This document shows, piece by piece, positions 18,553 to 26,286 of a stretch of DNA of 64,000 bases. Source of the stretch: Clostridium sp. (GTDB lineage: Bacteria; Bacillota; Clostridia; Lachnospirales; Lachnospiraceae). A program made the translations under genes and the position numbers. The stretch spans positions 62,001 to 126,000 of the forward strand of contig JAETQD010000008.1 in assembly GCA_021770825.1 (NCBI GenBank), in the 5' to 3' direction. Under the pieces are notes generated by a model that had not been told where the DNA came from, did not search any database, and saw nothing but the letters and a program-made list of their open reading frames with translations. Positions within the stretch are counted from its first letter, which is position 1. Each line of letters opens with the position of its first letter.

Positions 18553-18750
18553 TTACATCTGTTTTCTCACGATCCGGTACTCATCGTCCGGCTGGTAAAA
18601 GGGACAGGAGAAATCCGAGCCCCTGAGGAATGCTGACATCTCATCCTCATCCAAATCCGCTTCACAGACGTAATATTCATACTCTTCATCATATGCATAA
18701 AAGGTGCAGCTTTCACAGCTCCCCGTTTTCTTTGGCTTCTTTTTATCCAT
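18553..18750 (-). CDS. DUF6472-type small cysteine protein
   Basis: The 65-residue product starts at ATG 18750 (MDKKKPKKTGSCESC) inside the end of the GNAT gene, an 8-base overlap. It has a CxxC pair (SCESC), YEYYVCEADLDEDEM, and a third cysteine region DFSCPFY. The four Cys residues suggest a small metal site. The sequence fits a family I recall as DUF6472, common in Lachnospiraceae. Upstream in-frame ATGs up to 18885 are shadow of the GNAT gene. Function is unknown; it is coupled to GNAT and lies 35 bases before valS in a T-box operon. Confidence 0.75.
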   Translation of the reverse strand: MDKKKPKKTGSCESCTFYAYDEEYEYYVCEADLDEDEMSAFLRGSDFSCPFYQPDDEYRIVRKQM

Positions 18751-19258
18751 GGTCCACCGCTTCCATCTCGTATCCGTCGTAGACGACTCCATCGTAATTG
18801 ACATATTCCGCCACATAGGTGGCTTCGGAAAATCCCACGGCCTCATAGCAGGCCTTCGCCTGGGGATTGTTCTTAAAAACGCCAAGAGTCACTTTTTTCA
18901 TTCCCAGGATCCGGAACGCATACCAAAGAGCCTGTTTCATCATCTCTTTGCCGTATCCCTTTCCCCTGGTCTTTGGGTCCACCACAATGAATCCCATCCG
19001 GATGGTCCCCGCCTCGTAATCGGCGAGACGCATCAGAAAATGTCCCACCGGCTTTCCTCTTTCGTCCAGGGCTGTCATAAGCCACCCGCTGTCTTCCCTG
19101 AGGCACCACAGACTGAAATATCCGTCAAGCTGCTCAATGGAAAGGGGATATTCAAACTTATTACAGCTCCACTTCACAAACGCTTCCTCATCGGCGCCTT
19201 CCCACCATTCCAAAAGGCTCCATGCGTCCGACGGCTTGTAGGGCCTTAACCGTATCAT
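18743..19258 (-). CDS. GNAT family N-acetyltransferase
   Basis: The 171-residue acetyltransferase starts MIRLRPYKPSD at ATG 19258, preceded by GAGGAGG. The longer frame up to 19348 runs through the T-box terminator and is not used. Acetyl-CoA binding motif A is FIVVDPKTRGKGYGKEMM, followed by the NPQAKACYEAVGF motif near the C-terminus. This resembles RimJ/RimL-type or small-molecule acetyltransferases. The acceptor is not predictable. It is the first gene after a T-box leader and therefore co-regulated with valS. Confidence 0.88.
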   Translation of the reverse strand: MIRLRPYKPSDAWSLLEWWEGADEEAFVKWSCNKFEYPLSIEQLDGYFSLWCLREDSGWLMTALDERGKPVGHFLMRLADYEAGTIRMGFIVVDPKTRGKGYGKEMMKQALWYAFRILGMKKVTLGVFKNNPQAKACYEAVGFSEATYVAEYVNYDGVVYDGYEMEAVDHG

Positions 19259-19274
19259 ATGCTCTCTCCTCCTC

Positions 19275-19556
19275 TCATAAAGAAACTGCGGAGATGATAA
19301 AAACGCCCTCTGCATGTTACTGCAAAGGGCGAAATACCGCGTTACCACCTTTATTCACCGCCGGATTTCCCGGCAGCAATCTCCATGGTTTTTAACGGAT
19401 TCCATCCGGGAACAGTTACTTTTTTCTTTCACCGCTCCGGCTCCAAAGCTACCTTCCGCCCAATATGCTCCGAAACTGCCTTTCAGCCTCCGGGCAGTTC
19501 TCTCTGTCGGTATAAGGGACATACTCCTCTTTTTCTCAGCCTTTTTTGTATTGTAA
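19275..19556 (-). promoter_or_regulatory. T-box leader of the GNAT-DUF6472-valS operon
   Basis: The conserved T-box core AATAAAGGTGGTAACGCGG lies at 19356-19338 on the minus strand. It is followed by the terminator hairpin CGCCCTTTGCAG / TGCAGAGGGCG (19332-19303) and TTTTTAT. Upstream, GGAGTA, AGAGAGAAC and GGCTGAAAGG elements of Stem I are visible. A GTA at 19452-19450 in GGAAGGTAGC is a candidate Val specifier codon, but I could not fold Stem I rigorously. Binding of uncharged tRNA would favour the antiterminator and transcription of the operon; valS downstream makes tRNA-Val the expected ligand. Confidence 0.88.
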
Positions 19557-19558
19557 TT

Positions 19559-19587
19559 AATATAGTAAAAAGAAGACCGGTTGTCAA
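19559..19587 (-). promoter_or_regulatory. Sigma-A promoter of the T-box operon
   Basis: A perfect TTGACA (19587-19582) is followed after exactly 17 bases by TATATT (19564-19559). Transcription would start about 19552, at the beginning of the T-box leader. Confidence 0.8.
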
Positions 19588-19643
19588 GGGGTCACAGCCA
19601 CAAAACGATGTAACAGTTCACGGGAAACATCTTCTTGCCCGTC

Positions 19644-20456
19644 TTAAATCATCTTCCGGTACTCCAGCTTCCAGCGGTTTAATAACTCCCCGGCACCCGA
19701 AATCCGTTTAATGGGGTCCTTATCAAACATCTGCGATATGTTCCTGACGGAATCGGCTTCCTTTGCCGCCGTAAGGGCATCCACCGCCTCCTGGTCCCAG
19801 TGGCTCGTGTCCTCTTCCTTAAGAAGTTCCCGGTAATGGTCCTTCATCGTAAGCTCCGGCTCCATTTTAGATAAGAAATACATTCGTTTTAAGTACTCCT
19901 TCTCCGGTTTCTCATTCCACGCACAGTCATAGGCATGCATGGCCTTCTGGTAGCAGAACAGCTTGGCATAGCAGGCTGCAATGTTGTTCCAGATTCTTCC
20001 CTTGAACTCAGCCGGGTAATTTTTCTCCCTGGCCGACTCCAGAATCTTCTCATACATGGCCACGGCTCTTCCGTAAAGCCCCAGTCCATAAAAATAATCG
20101 GCTCTCCGCTTCTTATATTCCTCCGCCGAAAGCTTCCTGAGATTGGATACCTCCTGGCGGTATCTGGCCTGCTCCTGCTGAGAATAGTAGGCACAGTCCT
20201 GAAGAATCAAAAACAAAAGCTCATCCGAGGCCCCGCGGCTTTCGGTCCACTTGGCAATCCGCTCCGCAAGAAAAGGCATCCGCAGCTCATTCTGCAGAAA
20301 TGCCACCAGGCTCTCGTCCACAAAATCCTCCATCACCAGGAGAGGATGATGGTAAATCACATAGCAAAGCTCCTGGGAAGAGTGGATGTGGATTCCCAGC
20401 TCTTCAATAAAAAACGGCGATGTGACCGGTTCCTGTCTGCAAAGAATCAGGCTCAT
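19644..20456 (-). CDS. TPR-like helical protein of the DUF5716/DUF5717 operon
   Basis: The 270-residue protein is predicted almost entirely helical. A TPR-like run occurs at about residues 120-200 (DYFYGLGLYGRAVAMYEKIL, then WNNIAACYAKLFCYQKAMHA). The N-terminus (SLILCRQEPVTSPFFIEELG) is family-specific and I do not recognise a named domain. There is no signal peptide or membrane segment. Its start overlaps the DUF5716 stop by 4 bases, so it is the third gene of a tightly coupled operon. A role as adaptor between its two neighbours is an inference from gene order only. Confidence 0.7.
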   Translation of the reverse strand: MSLILCRQEPVTSPFFIEELGIHIHSSQELCYVIYHHPLLVMEDFVDESLVAFLQNELRMPFLAERIAKWTESRGASDELLFLILQDCAYYSQQEQARYRQEVSNLRKLSAEEYKKRRADYFYGLGLYGRAVAMYEKILESAREKNYPAEFKGRIWNNIAACYAKLFCYQKAMHAYDCAWNEKPEKEYLKRMYFLSKMEPELTMKDHYRELLKEEDTSHWDQEAVDALTAAKEADSVRNISQMFDKDPIKRISGAGELLNRWKLEYRKMI

Positions 20457-21679
20457 ATCCTCACCTCCTGACGGATTTCGGCATCCGTTTTTGGAAACAG
20501 CTCCCCAAAGCCCCGGTCCACGATTTTTAACACCATGGTCTTCTCGTCCAGAAAGCCTGCGGCAATGCGGACCCTTGTGGTCTTATTGGGCCGCTTGGGA
20601 AAGCCCTCCAGCGGAATTTTCACCGTCCGCTTCTGCTTGGTATCCTGGTGGGAGGCAACGGTAAGCTCAATGTAATCCTGGTTATCCAGAATCACCTCCA
20701 GCACGCTTCTGGCCTCGTACCAGCTCTCCCCGGCGGATGCCAGGGCAATCTGCACCTTTGCATCCCGCTTCATGACCTCCATGGTCACCGTGGACCGAAG
20801 CTTCCCCTCACACAGGCACACGAAGGGATAGGAGGTCTGTTCATGGAGATAGTCGTCAGCCTTTAAGGCGGCGCCCCTGGCAAACAAAGACGGCTCCACA
20901 AACACCCGCCTCCGGTTGCAGACCTGCTTCATGAAGTCCGGCGCCCAGTCGGTCTTTGTAAATCCCTTTCCCGTAAGGAAAATGGAGGAAAACAGCTTTT
21001 TCTGAAGGAACCGTTCCCCGCAGGCGCAGAGAATCTTGTCTGCCATCCTGGCTCCGGAACTGGTATCCAGCACATTCAAACTAAAGCCCTCTTCCAGGTC
21101 TTCATGCTCGGCCCAGGCCGTCATCTGCCTGGGGCCTCTGGACACCTTAAGCTCATAATATCTGAGGTCTTCATCGGACAGGGCAAACATTCCCACCTGT
21201 CCTCCCCAGACATCCCGCCGCTGGCTCAGCACGTAGTAGACAAAGCATTCCGTATGGCTGGCAATATGGACGTTCTCCCTGGGAATTCCCAGATATTCCG
21301 CACATCCCATGAGGGAATCCATTAACTTCATTTCCATATTTTTTAAGGAAATCACAAGCTGGGACACAGAAGCCCCCGGATACTCCGACTTCACCAAGTC
21401 AAGGACCTTTTCCAGGAACTTTTTTAACAGCTCCTGTCCCTCGTATTTCACCGATGCGATGGTGGCCGTTCCGTCCTTTAAAGCCAGGCTCAAAAGCTTG
21501 TCCACAATGACGCCCTCGCCCACCAGCGTATATTTATATGCGTCCTCACCGACGCACCACTCCTCCACGGTCTTTTTCCTGCAAATGACCGTGGGAAGGA
21601 CCCAGGCTTCCTCACGGCCAAGGACCGCCGCCTGGGTGTAGGTATCACAAAGATCAATTCCGATAATCAGTTTTTCCAT
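20453..21679 (-). CDS. DUF5716-type protein with actin/Hsp70-like ATPase fold
   Basis: The 408-residue protein opens with IIGIDLCDTYTQAAVLG, a phosphate-1 type motif of the actin/Hsp70 superfamily. Later it has IFLTGKGF and EPSLFARGAAL, like the adenosine motif and end of domain II in MreB/DnaK proteins. The C-terminal ~120 residues (TSYPFVCLCEGKLRSTVTM onward) look beta-rich, as a substrate-binding-like domain would. The match to the DUF5716 family is from memory. It is soluble, and sits 15 bases after the DUF5717 gene, with a 4-base overlap to the TPR gene. The substrate and role are unknown; a chaperone-like or filament-forming ATPase is possible. Confidence 0.72.
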   Translation of the reverse strand: MEKLIIGIDLCDTYTQAAVLGREEAWVLPTVICRKKTVEEWCVGEDAYKYTLVGEGVIVDKLLSLALKDGTATIASVKYEGQELLKKFLEKVLDLVKSEYPGASVSQLVISLKNMEMKLMDSLMGCAEYLGIPRENVHIASHTECFVYYVLSQRRDVWGGQVGMFALSDEDLRYYELKVSRGPRQMTAWAEHEDLEEGFSLNVLDTSSGARMADKILCACGERFLQKKLFSSIFLTGKGFTKTDWAPDFMKQVCNRRRVFVEPSLFARGAALKADDYLHEQTSYPFVCLCEGKLRSTVTMEVMKRDAKVQIALASAGESWYEARSVLEVILDNQDYIELTVASHQDTKQKRTVKIPLEGFPKRPNKTTRVRIAAGFLDEKTMVLKIVDRGFGELFPKTDAEIRQEVRI

Positions 21680-21694
21680 CTCGTTCCCCTTTCC

Positions 21695-24600
21695 CTACAT
21701 AAGCGGGAACAGCTTTTCCACTGCAAGGTTATCTGTCACATATTTTGTCATGGTTTCCCTTAACTTTCCATCGTCTTTCATTCCAAGGTACAGGCTCATG
21801 GAATTCAAGGCGGAAAAACGGTTTCCCTTGTCCCCGGCAGGCACCTCCGTGCAGGCAATCTCGCCCGATGCCTTTTTTACCCGGCTTCCGTCTTCATCCT
21901 CATAGATTTCGTATTCCATGATTTCGCCTTCAAACAGTACCTTCTGGCGCACATAAATTCCCTTATAAACCATACGGAGCTCTTCCTCATGGAATTCCTC
22001 CTCATCCGGCAGAATCCGTACCATGAGGATGGGCCTTGTGCCTGCGGTTCCATGGTACTCGATGATCTCCTTATCCAGAACATCCCCCGGAATGTCTGCA
22101 TAGGGCGCCAGCTTCTTAAAGTAGGCAAATAACATCCCCTGCCCCGTAAGAACTGCCATGCACCGCTTGCAGAGGGCCTTCTGCTCCTCCGTTAAGGACG
22201 GCAGGCCGGAATAAAACCTGGTGAGGGCCAGAAGATAGATTTCCGGTACCTTCCGCATCTCCGGGCTTTGGTTGACCGCTCCCTCCAGGTAGGCAAACAC
22301 CCGGTCTCCGGGAACCATATCCTTTAAGAAGTATCCCACACACTTTAAAGTAAAGTATGCCTTCACAATGGAATCACTGGTCTTTTTCCTGCTGGCGTAA
22401 AAATCAAAGACCTTATCCAGGTGCTTGTCGCTTCCCGTAAACATGAGCTGGGCCAGAAGCCGCTCTTCCATGTCATAGGTTTCCACATGCTCCCGGATGG
22501 CCTGCACCAGAATCCGGTACATCTGGTCATTGGCCCCGTTATAATGCTCGCAGAGATAGTCGAGAATCACGCCGTCGCCGTGTCCCGCAGCAAACACCCG
22601 GTAAGCCAGATGCAAAAGCAGATCATCCTCGGCAAAAAGCTTCTGGAGAATCATCTTGGTGCAGAGCTTCAAAAGCCTCTTAATGCGGATTTCATCCTCC
22701 CCGAATTCCTTAATCATCTCGTAGGCTTCCACAAAATAATTCTGGGAAATCAGAGTCTCACAGATTCCCACCCGCTCGCTTCTGGAAAGGCTCTTCTTGT
22801 CCAGTCTCAGAAGATAGGCCCCGCCCTCCTCGGACATGGCCTCCTCTTCATTTAAGACCTGTTTCTTATAATAAGAAATAATTCTTGTGAGCATTTTCTG
22901 CTGGTATAAGGGCTTGATGGGAAGCTCGTCCAGAGCCCTCTGAAGAACCATCACCTGCTCCTCATCGGTGTCCTCCTGCTCCATGATCGCAAGGCAGGCC
23001 CGCATTTTTAACATCGGATGGTCCGGAGCCATCTCAAAGCACTTTTCCTCCAGCTCCTTTTCCTCTAAAACAGGTTCCTTTGTGTAGGAAACATCCATAT
23101 ACCGGTTTCCGTACACATCCTGGAACATGATAATACAGTCGTCAAAAAACAGCGGCACATAGGCCACGCCGTCATTTAACGGATAGGCGTCCTCTCCCGT
23201 CAAAAGACTGTTGGACACCACCACATATTTCATGGCCTTATCTTCACAGACAATGCGGTTGGACTTTAAAATTGCAGGCAGCACCCTGGCCACCTGACTG
23301 TCGATGATGTCCCGGTAAATCATATGCTTGTAAATCACAGCCAGGCGGCTGTTGATTCTGGACTTAAAGAGCTGGTCCATGGCAAACTGCTCCATGTCCC
23401 TCTCATAGGCCTTGTAAAGCTTTTCTTCCGGGTCCAGGTGTTCCAGTACATTTTTATATAAAACAGAACGGCTGTGACGGTCCAAATGGCTGTGCTCATA
23501 GGAAAAGTATAAAAGCACCTGCTTTGGCAGCATGTTCTCATAATTCTTCGGAAGGGAATAAAGATAATACTCGTACAGTCTTGTGAGACTGATTTCCTCC
23601 TCGATTCCCTTTTCGTACCACAAAAAGCTGCTCTCGTTCCGCACATTTCCCTTAATCAGCAGACAGCATACGGCCGCCAGCATGTCCTTGGTGGGAAATC
23701 TCTCATAAAGCACCGTCAGGGCCCGGTAATAGAGCCGGTGGAAAAATTTCGCCCCGGATGCCAAAAGGGCGGCCTTCTCTGCCAGAACTTCCCCGATCAT
23801 TCCATGGTTCGCCCCATAATAAAGCACATGAATCTCAAAGGAATCCATGGACTTTAAAAGCTCCGGATGGTTTTCCAAAAGCCTGCATGCCGCAATGTAA
23901 AGAAACGGGCTGTGGCAGCCGTTCTTATACTGGACCTTGAAGCTCTCGTAAAGGGGTTCCTCCTCCTCCCAAAGCTCCGGCTCCAGCTTTAATAAAAGCA
24001 TCTGCAGATAGAAGCGTCCCTTTTTATCATCCAGCTTCTTTCTGAACAGACGCAAAACAGCGTCCTTCTTCTCCGGATCCGGGTTGGTCCGGTACTGCAA
24101 ATACTGATAAAAGCAGTACAAGGTTCCCATCCGCTCCCGCTCCGAAACCACCTGGTCCCGGCAGTCGTCCAGACATAACGCCGCCTGGTCCGCCCGTCCT
24201 GCATCCAGATAGGTCTCCGCCTGCAAAAGAGTTAAAACCAGGGAATTTCCGTTGGCTCCGCGGATGGCATCCAGCTCCTTCTGCATCTTATTCACCATCA
24301 GCGCGTTCTCATAGGTTCCGCTCTCGTAATCCTCACGGAGCTTCAGATACCGGCAGATTCCGGCCTTGCTGATCTCATGCTCCCTGCCTGTGATGTCCAC
24401 GGTGGTGTCGCCCATGGCCTCCACCCGGATTACGGTGTCCCCATGGACCGTCAGAAGGCGGATGGCCCCCAGATTTTTTCCCCGGTGCATCCGCTCCGGA
24501 TGGATTTTAAACCGCAGTTCAAAACGGCCGTCCTCAAAATCTCCCTGGGTAATCACCTTCTTTGGAAGCTCAATGAAGTCGCCGTCGGCTCTCACCTCAA

Positions 24601-25273
24601 TATAAATATATCCCCAGGTGTTTTTTGTCAGCACCACCTTGTCGTTTATGATATCGGTGGGATTTTCATAATTCTTTTTTGCAGTGGAAAGAGTCAGTTC
24701 AATGGGCTCCTTCACCCCAAGGGCCAGGAAAAATTCCTCCAGGGCATTCTGCCGGTTGCCATGGCCCTTAAGGCCCTCATAGACAGCCCGTACATGCATA
24801 TCCTGCAGAAACGGAGCGTCTGTAAAATCCCGGTATTCCATGAGCCGCAATGCCAGGTCCATGTCCTTTTGGGCCAACTCCACAAAGTCCTCCACCGTGT
24901 GAAGGGTGGTCATGACCCGGATGGAGGCCATCATTTCCACATGAAAAAGAAAAGGAACCTCCAATTCCCCGCTGTTGGTCACAAGGTTAATGGTCCCTCT
25001 GATGGTGTCCCCATTCTCGCACCAGGAAGTGTCAATCTCATAGGTAATATGGTTCCTGAGCCCTCCGAAGGCATGATTTAGAATCCGTACCCGGGAGTGG
25101 CTGGAATAGGCCAGACCCTTGATATATAAATTATTCTCACTGGATAAGTAAAGCTCTCTTTTGTATATGGTATTGTTTCCCAGGGTTTCCTCCACCTGAA
25201 CCGGGGAAAGAAACAGCCTGGGGCGCTCGGCGTCCACAATGCCTTTCGCCAGACGGTTAATCCGTTCTCTCAT
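21695..25273 (-). CDS. DUF5717-type very large protein
   Basis: This is the largest gene in the window (1192 residues). Residues 1-300 are beta-rich with Ig-like features (LFLSPVQVEETLGNN, RELYLSS, HITYEIDTSW). The middle 300-1000 is a long alpha-helical repeat region resembling TPR/solenoid arrays (LLQAETYLDAGRADQAALCLDD). The C-terminal part again has strands (ILMVRILPDEEEFHEEELRM, YEIYEDEDGSRV). No signal peptide or membrane segment is seen. It fits the DUF5717 family as I recall it. It is the first gene of an operon with the actin-like and TPR proteins and has an extended -10 promoter. No function is known. Confidence 0.72.
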   Translation of the reverse strand: MRERINRLAKGIVDAERPRLFLSPVQVEETLGNNTIYKRELYLSSENNLYIKGLAYSSHSRVRILNHAFGGLRNHITYEIDTSWCENGDTIRGTINLVTNSGELEVPFLFHVEMMASIRVMTTLHTVEDFVELAQKDMDLALRLMEYRDFTDAPFLQDMHVRAVYEGLKGHGNRQNALEEFFLALGVKEPIELTLSTAKKNYENPTDIINDKVVLTKNTWGYIYIEVRADGDFIELPKKVITQGDFEDGRFELRFKIHPERMHRGKNLGAIRLLTVHGDTVIRVEAMGDTTVDITGREHEISKAGICRYLKLREDYESGTYENALMVNKMQKELDAIRGANGNSLVLTLLQAETYLDAGRADQAALCLDDCRDQVVSERERMGTLYCFYQYLQYRTNPDPEKKDAVLRLFRKKLDDKKGRFYLQMLLLKLEPELWEEEEPLYESFKVQYKNGCHSPFLYIAACRLLENHPELLKSMDSFEIHVLYYGANHGMIGEVLAEKAALLASGAKFFHRLYYRALTVLYERFPTKDMLAAVCCLLIKGNVRNESSFLWYEKGIEEEISLTRLYEYYLYSLPKNYENMLPKQVLLYFSYEHSHLDRHSRSVLYKNVLEHLDPEEKLYKAYERDMEQFAMDQLFKSRINSRLAVIYKHMIYRDIIDSQVARVLPAILKSNRIVCEDKAMKYVVVSNSLLTGEDAYPLNDGVAYVPLFFDDCIIMFQDVYGNRYMDVSYTKEPVLEEKELEEKCFEMAPDHPMLKMRACLAIMEQEDTDEEQVMVLQRALDELPIKPLYQQKMLTRIISYYKKQVLNEEEAMSEEGGAYLLRLDKKSLSRSERVGICETLISQNYFVEAYEMIKEFGEDEIRIKRLLKLCTKMILQKLFAEDDLLLHLAYRVFAAGHGDGVILDYLCEHYNGANDQMYRILVQAIREHVETYDMEERLLAQLMFTGSDKHLDKVFDFYASRKKTSDSIVKAYFTLKCVGYFLKDMVPGDRVFAYLEGAVNQSPEMRKVPEIYLLALTRFYSGLPSLTEEQKALCKRCMAVLTGQGMLFAYFKKLAPYADIPGDVLDKEIIEYHGTAGTRPILMVRILPDEEEFHEEELRMVYKGIYVRQKVLFEGEIMEYEIYEDEDGSRVKKASGEIACTEVPAGDKGNRFSALNSMSLYLGMKDDGKLRETMTKYVTDNLAVEKLFPLM

Positions 25274-25305
25274 AAGTAATCACCCTAAGTTCTCATAGTG
25301 GTAAT

Positions 25306-25314
25306 ATCATATCA
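25306..25314 (-). promoter_or_regulatory. Extended -10 element for the DUF5717 operon
   Basis: On the minus strand TGA (25314-25312) directly precedes TATGAT (25311-25306), about 33 bases from the start codon. The -35 position has no good hexamer, as is usual for extended -10 promoters. Confidence 0.45.
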
Positions 25315-25375
25315 CATTTTTTTGCTAAATACACTACAATTTTCGACTAAATTCTCTCGAAAACATAAAAAAGGC

Positions 25376-25404
25376 TTGAATCCCCTCTGGGAAACCTGTA
25401 AAAT
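25376..25404 (+). promoter_or_regulatory. Sigma-A promoter for the DUF4364 gene
   Basis: TTGAAT (25376-25381), a 17-base spacer and TAAAAT (25399-25404) lie 41 bases before the DUF4364 start. It is divergent to the DUF5717 promoter in a 171-base shared intergenic region. Confidence 0.65.
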
Positions 25405-25444
25405 AGAAATGCAGCTTTTACGTGATTTCAAAGGAGAAATATTT

Positions 25445-25966
25445 ATGTTATCGGATCCCATTACCTTATATAAGCTTATGATTCTGTACATGCTGGAGCA
25501 TGTGAATTTTCCTTTGACCAACTCCCAGCTTACGGATTTCTTTCTGGAACATGAATATACCACCTATTTCACCCTTCAGCAGGCCTTAAATGAGCTTAAG
25601 GAAGCCGGGCTTCTAAAAATGGAATCCATCCACAACTCGTCCCGCTACGAAATTACAAAGGAAGGCGAGGACACCCTTTCTTTTTTCGGAAACAATATCT
25701 CCTCCGCCATTGTGGAAGACATTGATGCCTACTTAAAAGAAAACAAATTCCGGCTCCGCAGCGAGGTGGGAATCATCTCTGACTTTTATAAGTCCACCAG
25801 CCAGGACTATGTGGTCCACTGTGAGGTCCGGGAGGGAAAAGCTGTTTTAATCAATCTGGATGTATCGGTTCCCGATAAGGAACAGGCTGAAATCATGTGC
25901 GGCCACTGGAAAGAATGCAGCCAGGAAATCTACTCCTATGTGATGAAAACCTTAATGAAGGGATAG
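25445..25966 (+). CDS. DUF4364 family winged-helix-like protein
   Basis: The 173-residue protein starts at ATG 25445 (MLSDPITLYKLMILYMLEHV), preceded by AAAGGAG. The frame open to 25298 upstream crosses the promoter and is not used. The N-terminal ~80 residues (FPLTNSQLTDFFLEHEYT, LQQALNELKEAGLL, YEITKEGEDTLSFF) read as a PadR-like winged helix. The C-terminal half is the conserved part of DUF4364. It is probably a DNA-binding or dimerising regulator. It is divergent from the DUF5717 operon and could control it, which is inference. A small membrane protein follows 12 bases later. Confidence 0.82.
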   Translation: MLSDPITLYKLMILYMLEHVNFPLTNSQLTDFFLEHEYTTYFTLQQALNELKEAGLLKMESIHNSSRYEITKEGEDTLSFFGNNISSAIVEDIDAYLKENKFRLRSEVGIISDFYKSTSQDYVVHCEVREGKAVLINLDVSVPDKEQAEIMCGHWKECSQEIYSYVMKTLMKG

Positions 25967-25977
25967 AGGGAAAATCC

Positions 25978-26205
25978 ATGAAACGAAAACCAAACCTCAC
26001 AAAGACCCTGAAACGGGCAAAAAGAAAAATCCGCTTTTTCAAAATAAAAATTTTTCTCCTGATCACCCTGCCTGTGGCTGTCGTTACCATCGGCCAGGCC
26101 GTGGTAAAAGAATATTCAAAGGCAAAAATCCGGCAGGCCGCCAGGTCTGTAAGCCCAAAGAACCTGTCTGATTCCAAAGAGTCCGCCCAGGACCGGACGT
26201 CATAA
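25978..26205 (+). CDS. 75-aa small basic membrane protein
   Basis: ATG 25978 starts MKRKPNLTKTLKRAKRK, a strongly basic N-terminus. One hydrophobic segment follows (IKIFLLITLPVAVVTIGQAVV, about residues 24-44) and then a Lys/Ser-rich tail. GAGGG lies about 8 bases before the ATG. It lies 12 bases after the DUF4364 gene and ends at a terminator. A single-pass membrane peptide of unknown function; the in-frame extension back to 25897 overlaps DUF4364 and is not used. Confidence 0.65.
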   Translation: MKRKPNLTKTLKRAKRKIRFFKIKIFLLITLPVAVVTIGQAVVKEYSKAKIRQAARSVSPKNLSDSKESAQDRTS

Positions 26206-26213
26206 GAGATTTT

Positions 26214-26256
26214 TTAAAGGAGCACCGCCTCATTTACGAAGCGGTACTCCTTTTCT
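26214..26256. terminator. Bidirectional terminator between convergent genes
   Basis: AAAGGAGCACCGC (26216-26228) pairs with GCGGTACTCCTTT (26241-26253) with one mismatch. It has TTTTCTT on the plus side and a T-run on the minus side. It ends the DUF4364 unit and the VWA gene. Confidence 0.8.
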
Positions 26257-26286
26257 TCTGGCCCCGGGGCCCCTGTCTCTATTTTT

